A DNA stretch of 22,387 nt, from contig KE159610.1 in NCBI GenBank assembly GCA_000403295.2, forward strand, positions 1,037,970 through 1,060,356, given 5' to 3'. Position 1 is the stretch's first letter. The number at the start of each line of letters is the position of its first letter. Position numbers and translations under genes: made by a program. Positions 15,484-22,387 of this stretch are shown one piece after another. The notes beneath the pieces are model-generated. The model was given only the letters and a program-made list of their open reading frames with translations, was not told where the DNA came from and made no database searches. Source of the stretch: Lachnospiraceae bacterium M18-1 (GTDB taxonomy: Bacteria > Bacillota > Clostridia > Lachnospirales > Lachnospiraceae).

Positions 15484-17703
15484 ATGAAGGAACGGAAAAA
15501 GATACGGGACGGGATCGCATTATATTCCCCGGCCGTCAAAAAGCAGCCCCATCCTTTCCTGCTGGCCGCAGTACAATTGTCTGCGGTCTGGTTTCTTGCG
15601 TTCTCCTGGTGGCAGAGCCTGACCGGCGTATTTCCTGTTGAGGCAGATACCCCCAGGCTGTATCTCCACTGCTTTCTTTTTACAGCCCTCCTGACCGCGC
15701 TCTGGAACAGCCCCCTGCGGGAGCTTTGGAAATACAGCGTCCTGCTTCTGCTTTTCTGCCTTGCCGGAGCCTGGATCTGGCGGCATCTGGAAGCTGCAGT
15801 CAATGTGATCAATCTGACAGCCAACGCCTATCTGGCTGTCAGAAGGCCCAATGCCGATCCCTATCCCATCCAGCCCGTCTCCGATCCGGAAATGGCGCTC
15901 ATGTTTGCGCTCTTCCTGCTGCCCCTGCTGTTTCTCTGGAGCCTGATCCTGCATCTCAGGAAGGGAAGGGTTTTCGCGTACCTCCTGCTTCTGGCTCCCG
16001 CCGCCTTCATTTTGGCGGAAACTCTGGTTCCTTCTGAGCTCTCCTGCTGGCTCCTGCTCCTCTCCGGCGGAATCTACGGAACGATCTGCGGCTGCAGGGA
16101 AGGACGCGGCGCGCTGTTCAAGGGAATCCTTTCCGCGTGCATCCTGGCCCTGCTGATCCTTCTGTCCGCCTTCACGAGCCGCCCTCTGGAAGCCTATAAG
16201 GAGCCGTCCGACGGCTTCTATGCCCGCACCCGGGAAGCCATCGAAACCGAATGGATCAAGCCCCTGCAGGATTCTTATGCCCAGGCAAAAGCAAAACGCG
16301 AAGAAAAAAAGCAGCTTGCCCAAAAAAGCAGATCCGAACAGGAAAAAGATCCAGACCAGGACAGCACAGACGAGACTCCCTCTGAAAATGTCCCTGACCA
16401 GCCGGAACAGGAACCGAACACCCCTGACCAGCCGGAGCAGGAACCAGACGCTCCGGAGACAGCGCCGGAAACAGACATCCAGCCGGATTTTTTCACAGAC
16501 TCCGCCCTGGAGACTCCGGACAGTTCCCAGCCCTCCGATGGAAATTATTCAGGAAATCCCCCGGATTCCTATATCGTTACTACTCCAGACGGAACGTTTT
16601 CCGCCAGCACAGATACATTTCCGGATCTGAACGCCCTGACCCATTTTCAGCCGGACAGCGGCGTCCGGCTCACCGTCGCCCTGGATACCAGGCCGGAAGA
16701 GACCATATACTATCCTTCCGCATATGGCGTATACTATAGAGACAGTCATTGGTATCATCTGGATTCCGAAAGCAGCACCCCTGTGGAAAGCTATCTGGAA
16801 TATCCGGAGGATCTGAAGCGCCTGAAAAAACACTGCCAGAAGCAGATTCTCACAACACTGGAAAAAACATCCGAATTTATCCAGAAAGAATTTGAGGAAT
16901 ATACCGTGTACGATTTCGAACCGGGGCCTACCCCTTCCGGGCAAGATTTTGCAGAATACTTCCTCTTTGACAATCAAAAAGGCTTCTGTGTCCATTTTGC
17001 CACAACAGCGGCACTGATGTACCGCATATGCGGATTTCCGTCCAGATATGTACAGGGCTATGCCATTCCCGCCTCCGCGTTCCGCCGCCAGGAGGACGGC
17101 AGCTACGCCGCAGAGGTCACCGGGGACATGGGACATGCCTGGTGCGAGGTTCTGGAAAATGAGGAATGGATCACCATGGAACATACCCTGCCCTATCACG
17201 GCGTCCGCCCGGAGTCCGGCATCCCTGCCGTATCCAGCGGCAGACAATCCTGGATCCGCAATGCCGCAGGCTGGCGGCTTTTTGTCCTGAAATCCTGTGC
17301 GATCGGCCTCTTCTGCCTGGCCGCTGCCGCCCTGCTCCTCTTCACCCAGGCAGCGCTCCGGAGACAGCGCAGATACCAGAAGTTCCGCAGTACCCGCCGG
17401 GGCGCCGGAATCCGGCGTATCTACCGCGCCCTCTACGATACGGCAGTGTTTCAGGGAATGGAAAAAACCGATATATTAAGCTCCCAGGGCTTTTTGAAAC
17501 TGCAGGGCTGCCTTCCCCAGATTGCTGCGGAAGATATGGAATGGCTCTATCAGGCTGTCCTGGAAACCATGTTTTATCAAAGAACTGTAACAAAAGAAGA
17601 CACAAAGCATGCATGGAAGATCTATCAGCAATTTTCACATACATTCAAAAAAGAACTGACTCTTTCCAAAAAATTCATTTACAATTACATAAAAGCACTG
17701 TGA
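15484..17703 (+). CDS. Membrane transglutaminase-like protein (TgpA type)
   Basis: This 739-residue protein has about seven predicted membrane helices in residues 25-230. A charged, proline- and glutamate-rich linker follows (about 270-360) with a repeated PDQPEQEP unit. Next are an extracellular transglutaminase core (about 395-580), a last membrane helix (about 598-622) and a cytoplasmic tail resembling DUF4129. Catalytic Cys502 (KGFCVHFATTA) and His551 (MGHAWCEVL) are present. The third position, normally Asp, appears to be Glu566 in WITMEHTLP. This is the TgpA-like partner of MoxR and DUF58; the reaction may be peptide cross-linking or hydrolysis in the cell wall and cannot be fixed from sequence. 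AAAGGA lies about 12 bases before the start at 15484. Confidence 0.92.
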   Translation: MKERKKIRDGIALYSPAVKKQPHPFLLAAVQLSAVWFLAFSWWQSLTGVFPVEADTPRLYLHCFLFTALLTALWNSPLRELWKYSVLLLLFCLAGAWIWRHLEAAVNVINLTANAYLAVRRPNADPYPIQPVSDPEMALMFALFLLPLLFLWSLILHLRKGRVFAYLLLLAPAAFILAETLVPSELSCWLLLLSGGIYGTICGCREGRGALFKGILSACILALLILLSAFTSRPLEAYKEPSDGFYARTREAIETEWIKPLQDSYAQAKAKREEKKQLAQKSRSEQEKDPDQDSTDETPSENVPDQPEQEPNTPDQPEQEPDAPETAPETDIQPDFFTDSALETPDSSQPSDGNYSGNPPDSYIVTTPDGTFSASTDTFPDLNALTHFQPDSGVRLTVALDTRPEETIYYPSAYGVYYRDSHWYHLDSESSTPVESYLEYPEDLKRLKKHCQKQILTTLEKTSEFIQKEFEEYTVYDFEPGPTPSGQDFAEYFLFDNQKGFCVHFATTAALMYRICGFPSRYVQGYAIPASAFRRQEDGSYAAEVTGDMGHAWCEVLENEEWITMEHTLPYHGVRPESGIPAVSSGRQSWIRNAAGWRLFVLKSCAIGLFCLAAAALLLFTQAALRRQRRYQKFRSTRRGAGIRRIYRALYDTAVFQGMEKTDILSSQGFLKLQGCLPQIAAEDMEWLYQAVLETMFYQRTVTKEDTKHAWKIYQQFSHTFKKELTLSKKFIYNYIKAL

Positions 17704-17722
17704 GCGGGCCAAAAGCCCGCTC
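17702..17722 (+). terminator. Probable terminator after envelope module
   Basis: GAGCGGGC (17702-17709) pairs with GCCCGCTC (17715-17722) around a CAAAA loop, starting on the transglutaminase gene's stop codon. The stem is strong, but the nearest T-run (17738-17743) is 15 bases beyond it, so termination may be partial. Confidence 0.6.
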
Positions 17723-17824
17723 CAGATCATCATCCATATTTTTCCGCCTGCACGGCTGCCTGCCATTAATTTCCGATCGCAGCAAAATCCCGGTCCAGAC
17801 TCTAACTTATCCCCCTATGGGTGG

Positions 17825-17983
17825 TTCCGCTGTCATAAAGGATACCTGGTCAACCTGAATCAGATTGACGCGATCTATCCCATGTTCAATTCCACCTATA
17901 ACATCCGGGTCAAAGGTCAAAAAGAAGAGATTCCTGTCAGCAGAACGTATTTAAAAGCATTCCGGAGTCTGCTGAATATCTGA
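17825..17983 (+). pseudogene. LytTR DNA-binding domain remnant
   Basis: In one plus-strand frame this reads FRCHKGYLVNLNQIDAIYPM, continues through NIRVKGQKEEIPVSRTYLKA and ends FRSLLNI at a TGA (17981-17983). The pattern F-x-C-H-[RK]-x-Y-L-V-N-L, then a short strand and IPVSR, is the C-terminal half of a LytTR domain of the kind found in AgrA/LytR-type response regulators. There is no upstream receiver domain, no ribosome binding site and no suitable start codon: the frame stays open back to 17702 without recognisable sequence. It is best read as the decayed tail of a lost regulator gene. The remaining 17723-17824 and 17984-18011 show nothing else. Confidence 0.75.
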
Positions 17984-18011
17984 TATTTACAATATGTTTA
18001 CATCGCCAATG

Positions 18012-18040
18012 TTGAAAATCCGCCTCAATCGTTATAAAAT
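18012..18040 (+). promoter_or_regulatory. Promoter of the OmpR-type two-component operon
   Basis: TTGAAA (18012-18017), a 17-bp spacer and TAAAAT (18035-18040) lie about 40 bp before the regulator start. This is a reasonable vegetative promoter giving the regulator, kinase and lipoprotein a transcript of their own. Confidence 0.6.
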
Positions 18041-18078
18041 AATCTTGAAAATACATTGAGAAAAAGGAACCCAACCCT

Positions 18079-18780
18079 ATGTCCTGTAAAATACTTGTGA
18101 TCGAAGATGAAGAGCACATCAACGAACTCATCTGCCTCAATCTGGAAACCGCAGGCTACGAGCCTGTCCCCTTTTTCGACGGTGCTGCACTCAGCCGGCA
18201 CCTTCCGGATGCCCCGCCCGGCTCCTACGGACTGGCGCTCCTGGACGTGATGCTCCCCGGAAAGGACGGTTTTGAACTTCTCCCTGAACTGCAGGCCCGG
18301 CGGATCCCTGTCATTTTCCTGACCGCCCGGGGCGACCTGCACAGCAAGGTAAAGGGCCTCACCGACGGTGCCGAGGACTACATCGTCAAGCCCTTTGAAA
18401 TGCTGGAGCTCCTGGTAAGAGTCGAAAAGGTGCTGGGCCGTTTCCAGAAAAAAGAAGAGGACTGTTACCGCATCCGGGATGTGGAGATCCTCCCGAAAGA
18501 ACGGATCGTGCGCAGATCCGGGACCGTCGTCCCCTTCAAGCCCATGGAGTTCGACTGCCTGCTGCTCCTGGTCCGGTATAAAAATATCGCCCTCAGCCGG
18601 GAACAGCTCCTGCAAATGCTATGGGGCGTGGAATTTCACGGCGAGACCCGGACCATCGATGTCCATGTCGGAAGAATCCGGAAAAAGCTGTGCTTCCAGG
18701 ATATCATAAAGACTGTCCCCCGTATCGGATACCGGCTGGAGGACCGTCCGGCAGAAGAACCGAATGCGGACACATCTTAA
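18079..18780 (+). CDS. OmpR/PhoB-type response regulator
   Basis: This 233-residue regulator has a receiver domain (about 1-120) with an acidic cluster at residues 10-12 (EDEE), phosphoacceptor Asp56 (LALLDVMLPG), Thr82 and Lys104. A winged-helix output domain (about 130-225) contains the usual ending VHVGRIRKKL and RIGYRLE. The start at 18079 has AAGGA about ten bases upstream. The kinase gene follows after 30 bp, so the two form one signalling pair. Its closeness to the MoxR module and the lipoprotein suggests an envelope-related response, which is inference from position only. Confidence 0.95.
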   Translation: MSCKILVIEDEEHINELICLNLETAGYEPVPFFDGAALSRHLPDAPPGSYGLALLDVMLPGKDGFELLPELQARRIPVIFLTARGDLHSKVKGLTDGAEDYIVKPFEMLELLVRVEKVLGRFQKKEEDCYRIRDVEILPKERIVRRSGTVVPFKPMEFDCLLLLVRYKNIALSREQLLQMLWGVEFHGETRTIDVHVGRIRKKLCFQDIIKTVPRIGYRLEDRPAEEPNADTS

Positions 18781-18810
18781 AGCGCCCCTGAGTATGGAGG
18801 AAAAAACACC

Positions 18811-20259
18811 ATGAAGCTGAGAACCAAGATCACCCTTGCCTCGGTCAGCCTGCTCCTGTGCCTTTCCCAGGCGTTTTCTATCTGGAACCTGTCAAAGACA
18901 CAGGAACAGATCATTGAAAATATCCGCACCTACGAATACGACAGGCTGACATCGGATGTATTTGATTACGGCAAAGCTCTGGTCCAAAAGGAGTATCACG
19001 ATATCCGCGGCGCCAAATATGCCGCCCGGCTGACCTTTACCTCCGGCTACAGCGACCATGCCGTCCTCTATTATGATGATGAAGAGTTATACAACCTCAG
19101 TCCCTACAAGTTCGACATGTCGGATCTGTCCGGCGGTCCGGAAAAAGAAGCGCTCCCCTCTGATTCAGAAAGCCTGACCGCAGGCCCCCCGCAGCAGGAT
19201 ATTTTTCAGGAAGAGATCAACGGCCGGCATCTGCTGATTCTTTTTCAGGATCAGGAAATATATAGCAGTGATGATCCCATCCGCTCGCTGGGCACCCTGC
19301 GCATCCTCCACTACCGCGACATCACCGCGGTCTACCAGTCCAAACGGCTGCTTTTTTTCCAGGGTATCGCGGCGGCCCTGCTCCTGGCCGTCCTTCTGGC
19401 TGCACTGCTTACATACATTCTCCGGCGGATCCTGGCCCCCTTCTATGTTCTGCGCGACGCGGCAAATCTGATCGCAGAGGGGGATTACGAGAAGCGTGTA
19501 GAACATCCGGGAACCGATGAGGTGGGCGAAGTCTCCCGGAGCTTCAATCAGATGGCGGAACGGATCGAGGAGCATATCCGCACTCTGGCGGAAATGAATG
19601 AAACCCAGCGCCAGCTCATCGGTTCCCTGGCCCACGAACTGAAAACTCCCATGACCGGAATCCAGGGGTATGCGGAGCTGCTACAGCGCGTCCAGCTCCC
19701 ACCCCTCAAGCAGGCCGATGCTCTGCATTATATAGAAGAGGAATGCGTCCGTCTCTCCCGACTTTCCACGAAAATGCTCCTGCTCACCGATCTGTCCCGC
19801 GAGGACACGATTGAAAAGAAGCCCTGTTCTTTGGCCGCGCTCTTCGCCCAGGTGAAAGAAGTCACTCACTTTCGTCTGAAAGAAAAGGACCTCCGCCTGC
19901 ACACAGACTTGAAACAGGATTTTCACATTGACGGGGACCCCGATCTCCTGCTGAGCTTTCTCACCAATCTCATCGACAACGCCTGCAAAGCCAGCCCTCC
20001 CGGTTCCCTTATCCGCCTGACCGGCACGGCCTCCGGCATCTTTGTAAAGGATGAAGGGATCGGAATCCCGCAGGACGAGATCAGCCGGATCACAGAGCCC
20101 TTCTACATGATAAATAAATCCCGCTCCCGAAAGCAGGGCGGCGCAGGCCTCGGACTCTCCCTCTGTCTTCAGATCGCCCGCCTGCACGGCGGAAGCCTGG
20201 AGATTCAGAGTACACCTGAAAAAGGGACTTGCATAGGAATGCATATTGATATAACATAG
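18811..20259 (+). CDS. HAMP-containing sensor histidine kinase
   Basis: This is a 482-residue membrane kinase. Helices at about 8-24 and 183-203 enclose an extracytoplasmic domain of about 160 residues. A HAMP domain (about 204-256) comes next, then HisKA with His275 in GSLAHELKTPMTG. The ATPase domain has an N box (NLIDNACKA, Asn390), a G1 box (VKDEGIGIP, about 412-420) and a G2 box (GGAGLGLSL, about 443-451). All catalytic motifs are intact. A GGAGG site precedes the start at 18811. It is the partner of the regulator just upstream; the lipoprotein gene follows after only 12 bp and may encode an accessory factor for sensing or a target of the pathway. Confidence 0.95.
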   Translation: MKLRTKITLASVSLLLCLSQAFSIWNLSKTQEQIIENIRTYEYDRLTSDVFDYGKALVQKEYHDIRGAKYAARLTFTSGYSDHAVLYYDDEELYNLSPYKFDMSDLSGGPEKEALPSDSESLTAGPPQQDIFQEEINGRHLLILFQDQEIYSSDDPIRSLGTLRILHYRDITAVYQSKRLLFFQGIAAALLLAVLLAALLTYILRRILAPFYVLRDAANLIAEGDYEKRVEHPGTDEVGEVSRSFNQMAERIEEHIRTLAEMNETQRQLIGSLAHELKTPMTGIQGYAELLQRVQLPPLKQADALHYIEEECVRLSRLSTKMLLLTDLSREDTIEKKPCSLAALFAQVKEVTHFRLKEKDLRLHTDLKQDFHIDGDPDLLLSFLTNLIDNACKASPPGSLIRLTGTASGIFVKDEGIGIPQDEISRITEPFYMINKSRSRKQGGAGLGLSLCLQIARLHGGSLEIQSTPEKGTCIGMHIDIT

Positions 20260-20271
20260 AGGAGTATTAAA

Positions 20272-21882
20272 ATGAAAAGGACACCCATGCTGCTTTTTCT
20301 CATCACGCTGTCGGTCTGTATTGCTGCAGGCTGCGGCGGCGGTTCCGAAAAGCACATTCATGTACAAGAAAAAACTGAATTAAATACAGACAGCTACCGG
20401 CAGGCCTCTGACACTCCGGAAGACTCAGAAAATCCGGACAGCGGTTCAGATTCAGACAGCGTTCCTTCCTCTGACAACCGCAGCTCAGATTCAGGCAGCG
20501 GCGCCTCAGATTCAGGCGGCAATTCCGGTTTCCTCCGCAGAGAGGCCCTGGCCAGGCGGCTGCAGATATCGGAGACAAGCCAATTTCTCAAAGAATACCC
20601 GCAGAACAGCTTCCCGCTGTCCTGCAAGGCTGAAATCGAACTCCCAGATGCGGATCAGGTCTCTGTCTGCAAGGTCGGCCAGAAGCCCTTTGATCAGGAA
20701 TGGATCGACCGGGTCACACACGTTTTCTTCGGCGGCCTCCCTGTTTATGACTATACCAGTTATCAGCAGCCTACGAAGGAATGGGCGCGCGAAAAGTTGC
20801 GGCGGCTCAGGACATTTCAGGCTCAGGGCATTACGGATCCATACGGCCATATCGCATCCTGCCGGGCCGGCGGCAGTAAAAATCCAGAAGCCGTCTATAA
20901 CCTGGAAAAAGATATCGAGCATTGGGAACAGATTTATAATGAAGCTCCTGATACAGTTCAAAAAGTAAAAGTATCCCCTGGTTTCAATCCGCCTGCTTCC
21001 GGATCCGATGCTGCGGATGACGTTTTTGCACGCAGCGATTTTTCCGGGATCGTCGAAATGGACGGTGATGTATTCCAATACTTTTTCAAAAAAAGCGGTC
21101 CAAGTCACATGGAAATCCAGATTTTACGAGAAAGCGGAGCAGATCCTGATGAAACATGGTTCGGCTATGACTGGCTGCCCTATGCTTCCGTTTCCGAAAG
21201 TGATCACGCTCCTTCGTCGGAGATAAAAGAGCGTATCGAAAAGTTCACCCCTTCCCAGGCCATAGAAATAGCAGACCGGTATTTGGAAGAGCTCGGGCTT
21301 TCTGATTTTTCTGCAAAGTATACGGAAAAAAGCATCAGCTACTGTATGCCGGAAGACCTTCAGGCAGAACGGATTTTTATAGACGGGGGCTACAAAATCG
21401 TATATACACGGGACATCAACGGATTTCCGATCACATACGAGCTCAGTCCCGGATGCAGTATTCCGTCCGGACAATCCCCGGTGAATACCTGGGCTAACGA
21501 ATCTGTCGAATTTTACATCAATCAGGACGGGCTGCAAAAAGCATCTATCCGAAATCTATATGAGATTGAGGAAGTAGTGGCTGACAACATAGAACTGCTG
21601 ACATTTCCAGAAATCATGGAGCTCTTCGGACAGCTGATGCCGATCTGTTATTCCGAAAACGTCGACAGCCTGACCGTCGACAGGATCACCCTGGGTTATG
21701 CCAGAATCTATGACCCGGGCATGGACAGCACCACCGCACTTCTGGTGCCTGTCTGGGATTTTTTTGGAACAACGGTCATCATCGCTGACGGCGAACCTCG
21801 TACTCTGGACGATCCTGCCGAGAGCCTCCTGACTATCAATGCGGCTGATGGGACAGTCATCAACCGCAGGTACGGATATTAA
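20272..21882 (+). CDS. Lipoprotein of unknown function (possibly DUF6034 family)
   Basis: This 536-residue protein has a lipoprotein signal peptide ending in the lipobox IAAGC, with Cys21 as lipid anchor. A Ser/Asp/Gly-rich flexible linker follows (about 35-85), then a folded body of about 440 residues without a motif I can assign with confidence. It ends DGTVINRRYGY after VPVWDFFG and VIIADGE, segments that look like a PepSY-like or YycH-like beta fold. Proteins of this build beside two-component systems in Lachnospiraceae have been grouped as DUF6034, a tentative recollection. GAGGAG lies seven bases before the start. It is probably cotranscribed with the kinase and located on the outer face of the membrane. 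Confidence 0.8.
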   Translation: MKRTPMLLFLITLSVCIAAGCGGGSEKHIHVQEKTELNTDSYRQASDTPEDSENPDSGSDSDSVPSSDNRSSDSGSGASDSGGNSGFLRREALARRLQISETSQFLKEYPQNSFPLSCKAEIELPDADQVSVCKVGQKPFDQEWIDRVTHVFFGGLPVYDYTSYQQPTKEWAREKLRRLRTFQAQGITDPYGHIASCRAGGSKNPEAVYNLEKDIEHWEQIYNEAPDTVQKVKVSPGFNPPASGSDAADDVFARSDFSGIVEMDGDVFQYFFKKSGPSHMEIQILRESGADPDETWFGYDWLPYASVSESDHAPSSEIKERIEKFTPSQAIEIADRYLEELGLSDFSAKYTEKSISYCMPEDLQAERIFIDGGYKIVYTRDINGFPITYELSPGCSIPSGQSPVNTWANESVEFYINQDGLQKASIRNLYEIEEVVADNIELLTFPEIMELFGQLMPICYSENVDSLTVDRITLGYARIYDPGMDSTTALLVPVWDFFGTTVIIADGEPRTLDDPAESLLTINAADGTVINRRYGY

Positions 21883-21997
21883 TGAGCAATTCCTAAACCT
21901 GAAATTCATTCCATACGATACCCTGCTACGCTGCGCACGCCGCCAGCCGCGGTCAGTTATCACTAAACTATATTATATTTAACAAGGAGAACTACCC

Positions 21998-22387
21998 ATG
22001 AACCCAACAGACACCCCTATCACAGGCAGTACGCAGAACAACCCGAAGGAAACACCAAAGGCTGATTCCATGAAGAACCCGGGGAACCATTCCACTCCGC
22101 AGAATATTTCTCAGGGCAGGCCGCAGGATGATCCAGAGCGCAGTTCTGCCGGTTCCTCACAAGGTTCATCCCAGGAGGACTCTCTGCACGGCTCCGCTGA
22201 TTCCCCACAAGCTTCTTCCCCGAAAGACTCTGTACACGATTCCCAGGAGGACTCTGCTGGCAGTTCCGGGGACTCCTCACAGAGTTCTTCCCAGAAGGAC
22301 TCTAACGGTAGCTCCGGGGACTCCTCACAGAGTTCTTCCCGGAAGGACTCTAACGGCAGCTCCGGAGACTCCTCACAGAGTTCTTCC
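21998..22387 (+). CDS. Serine-rich repeat protein, N-terminal part (runs off window)
   Basis: The ATG at 21998 follows a good AAGGAG site and opens a frame that stays open for 130 codons to the right edge. The visible part is low complexity: Asn, Pro, Gln and Ser at the start, then increasingly regular Ser/Asp/Gly repeats (GDSSQSSSQKDSNGSS). There is no signal peptide at the N-terminus, so this is not a typical exported serine-rich adhesin. It may be a disordered cytoplasmic tail of a membrane protein whose folded part lies outside the window. The 115 bp before it (21883-21997) has an AT-rich stretch around 21969-21979 that could be a -10 region. It follows the lipoprotein in the same direction. 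Confidence 0.7.
   Translation, partial: MNPTDTPITGSTQNNPKETPKADSMKNPGNHSTPQNISQGRPQDDPERSSAGSSQGSSQEDSLHGSADSPQASSPKDSVHDSQEDSAGSSGDSSQSSSQKDSNGSSGDSSQSSSRKDSNGSSGDSSQSSS
22268..22387 (+). repeat. 48-bp tandem repeat in serine-rich gene
   Basis: Two and a half in-frame 48-bp units start at 22268, 22316 and 22364 and code for the 16-residue unit GDSSQSSSQKDSNGSS with Q/R variation. DNA identity between units is nearly complete, so copy number could vary. Degenerate relatives of the unit precede it from about 22139. The array continues beyond the window. Confidence 0.9.

Noticed and set aside
15520..16323. A 267-codon minus-strand frame opposite the transglutaminase gene
   Set aside because: It is antisense to the membrane region of a clear TgpA-like gene, and its Gln/Gly/Glu-rich translation mirrors the Leu/Pro/Ser codons of the real gene.
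22020..22280. An 86-codon minus-strand frame in the serine-rich region
   Set aside because: It is the shadow of the in-frame Ser/Asp repeats on the plus strand, where a good ribosome binding site and start exist.

Overview
The window reads as chromosomal DNA from an anaerobic, low-to-mid GC Firmicute, most likely a gut Lachnospiraceae-type Clostridium. The signs are strong AGGAGG-type ribosome binding sites, a YesM/YesN-type two-component pair, a CUT1 sugar ABC transporter without its own ATPase, and an IS4-superfamily transposase. Species cannot be named from sequence alone.

Left edge (1-581): the 5' end of a minus-strand coiled-coil gene built of 42-bp tandem repeats, its promoter, and a non-coding element of nested inverted repeats (363-515).

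Sugar-sensing and uptake region (582-13002): a plus-strand operon encodes a YesM-type histidine kinase and an AraC-output response regulator. It ends at a 19-bp stem terminator that it shares with a convergent minus-strand operon. That operon, read right to left, is: lipoprotein solute-binding protein, two permeases, metallo-beta-lactamase-fold hydrolase. The binding-protein gene is cut in two by a 1973-bp insertion sequence (7934-9906) flanked by a 6-bp target duplication. Removing the element and one duplication joins the halves in frame into a 426-residue protein. Upstream of the broken gene lie a promoter and two copies of an 8-bp motif exactly 21 bp apart, a good candidate site for the AraC-type regulator. 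Further upstream, a large cytoplasmic glycoside hydrolase-like gene (10345-13002, minus) ends at its own terminator. Together these look like a sense, import and cleave system for an unknown glycoside, with the import step probably broken in this strain.

Cell-envelope region (13157-22387, all plus): a MoxR ATPase, a DUF58 protein and a membrane-anchored transglutaminase-like protein form a classic three-gene module. A decayed C-terminal piece of a LytTR DNA-binding domain follows (17825-17983). Next comes an OmpR-type response regulator, a HAMP histidine kinase and a Cys-anchored lipoprotein in one transcription unit. The last gene starts with a serine-rich 48-bp repeat tract and runs off the window.

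No rRNA, tRNA, CRISPR array, phage gene or plasmid origin was seen. I did not find a clearly new system. The best leads are the IS-split binding protein, the 21-bp-phased operator candidate and the inverted-repeat element at 363-515.
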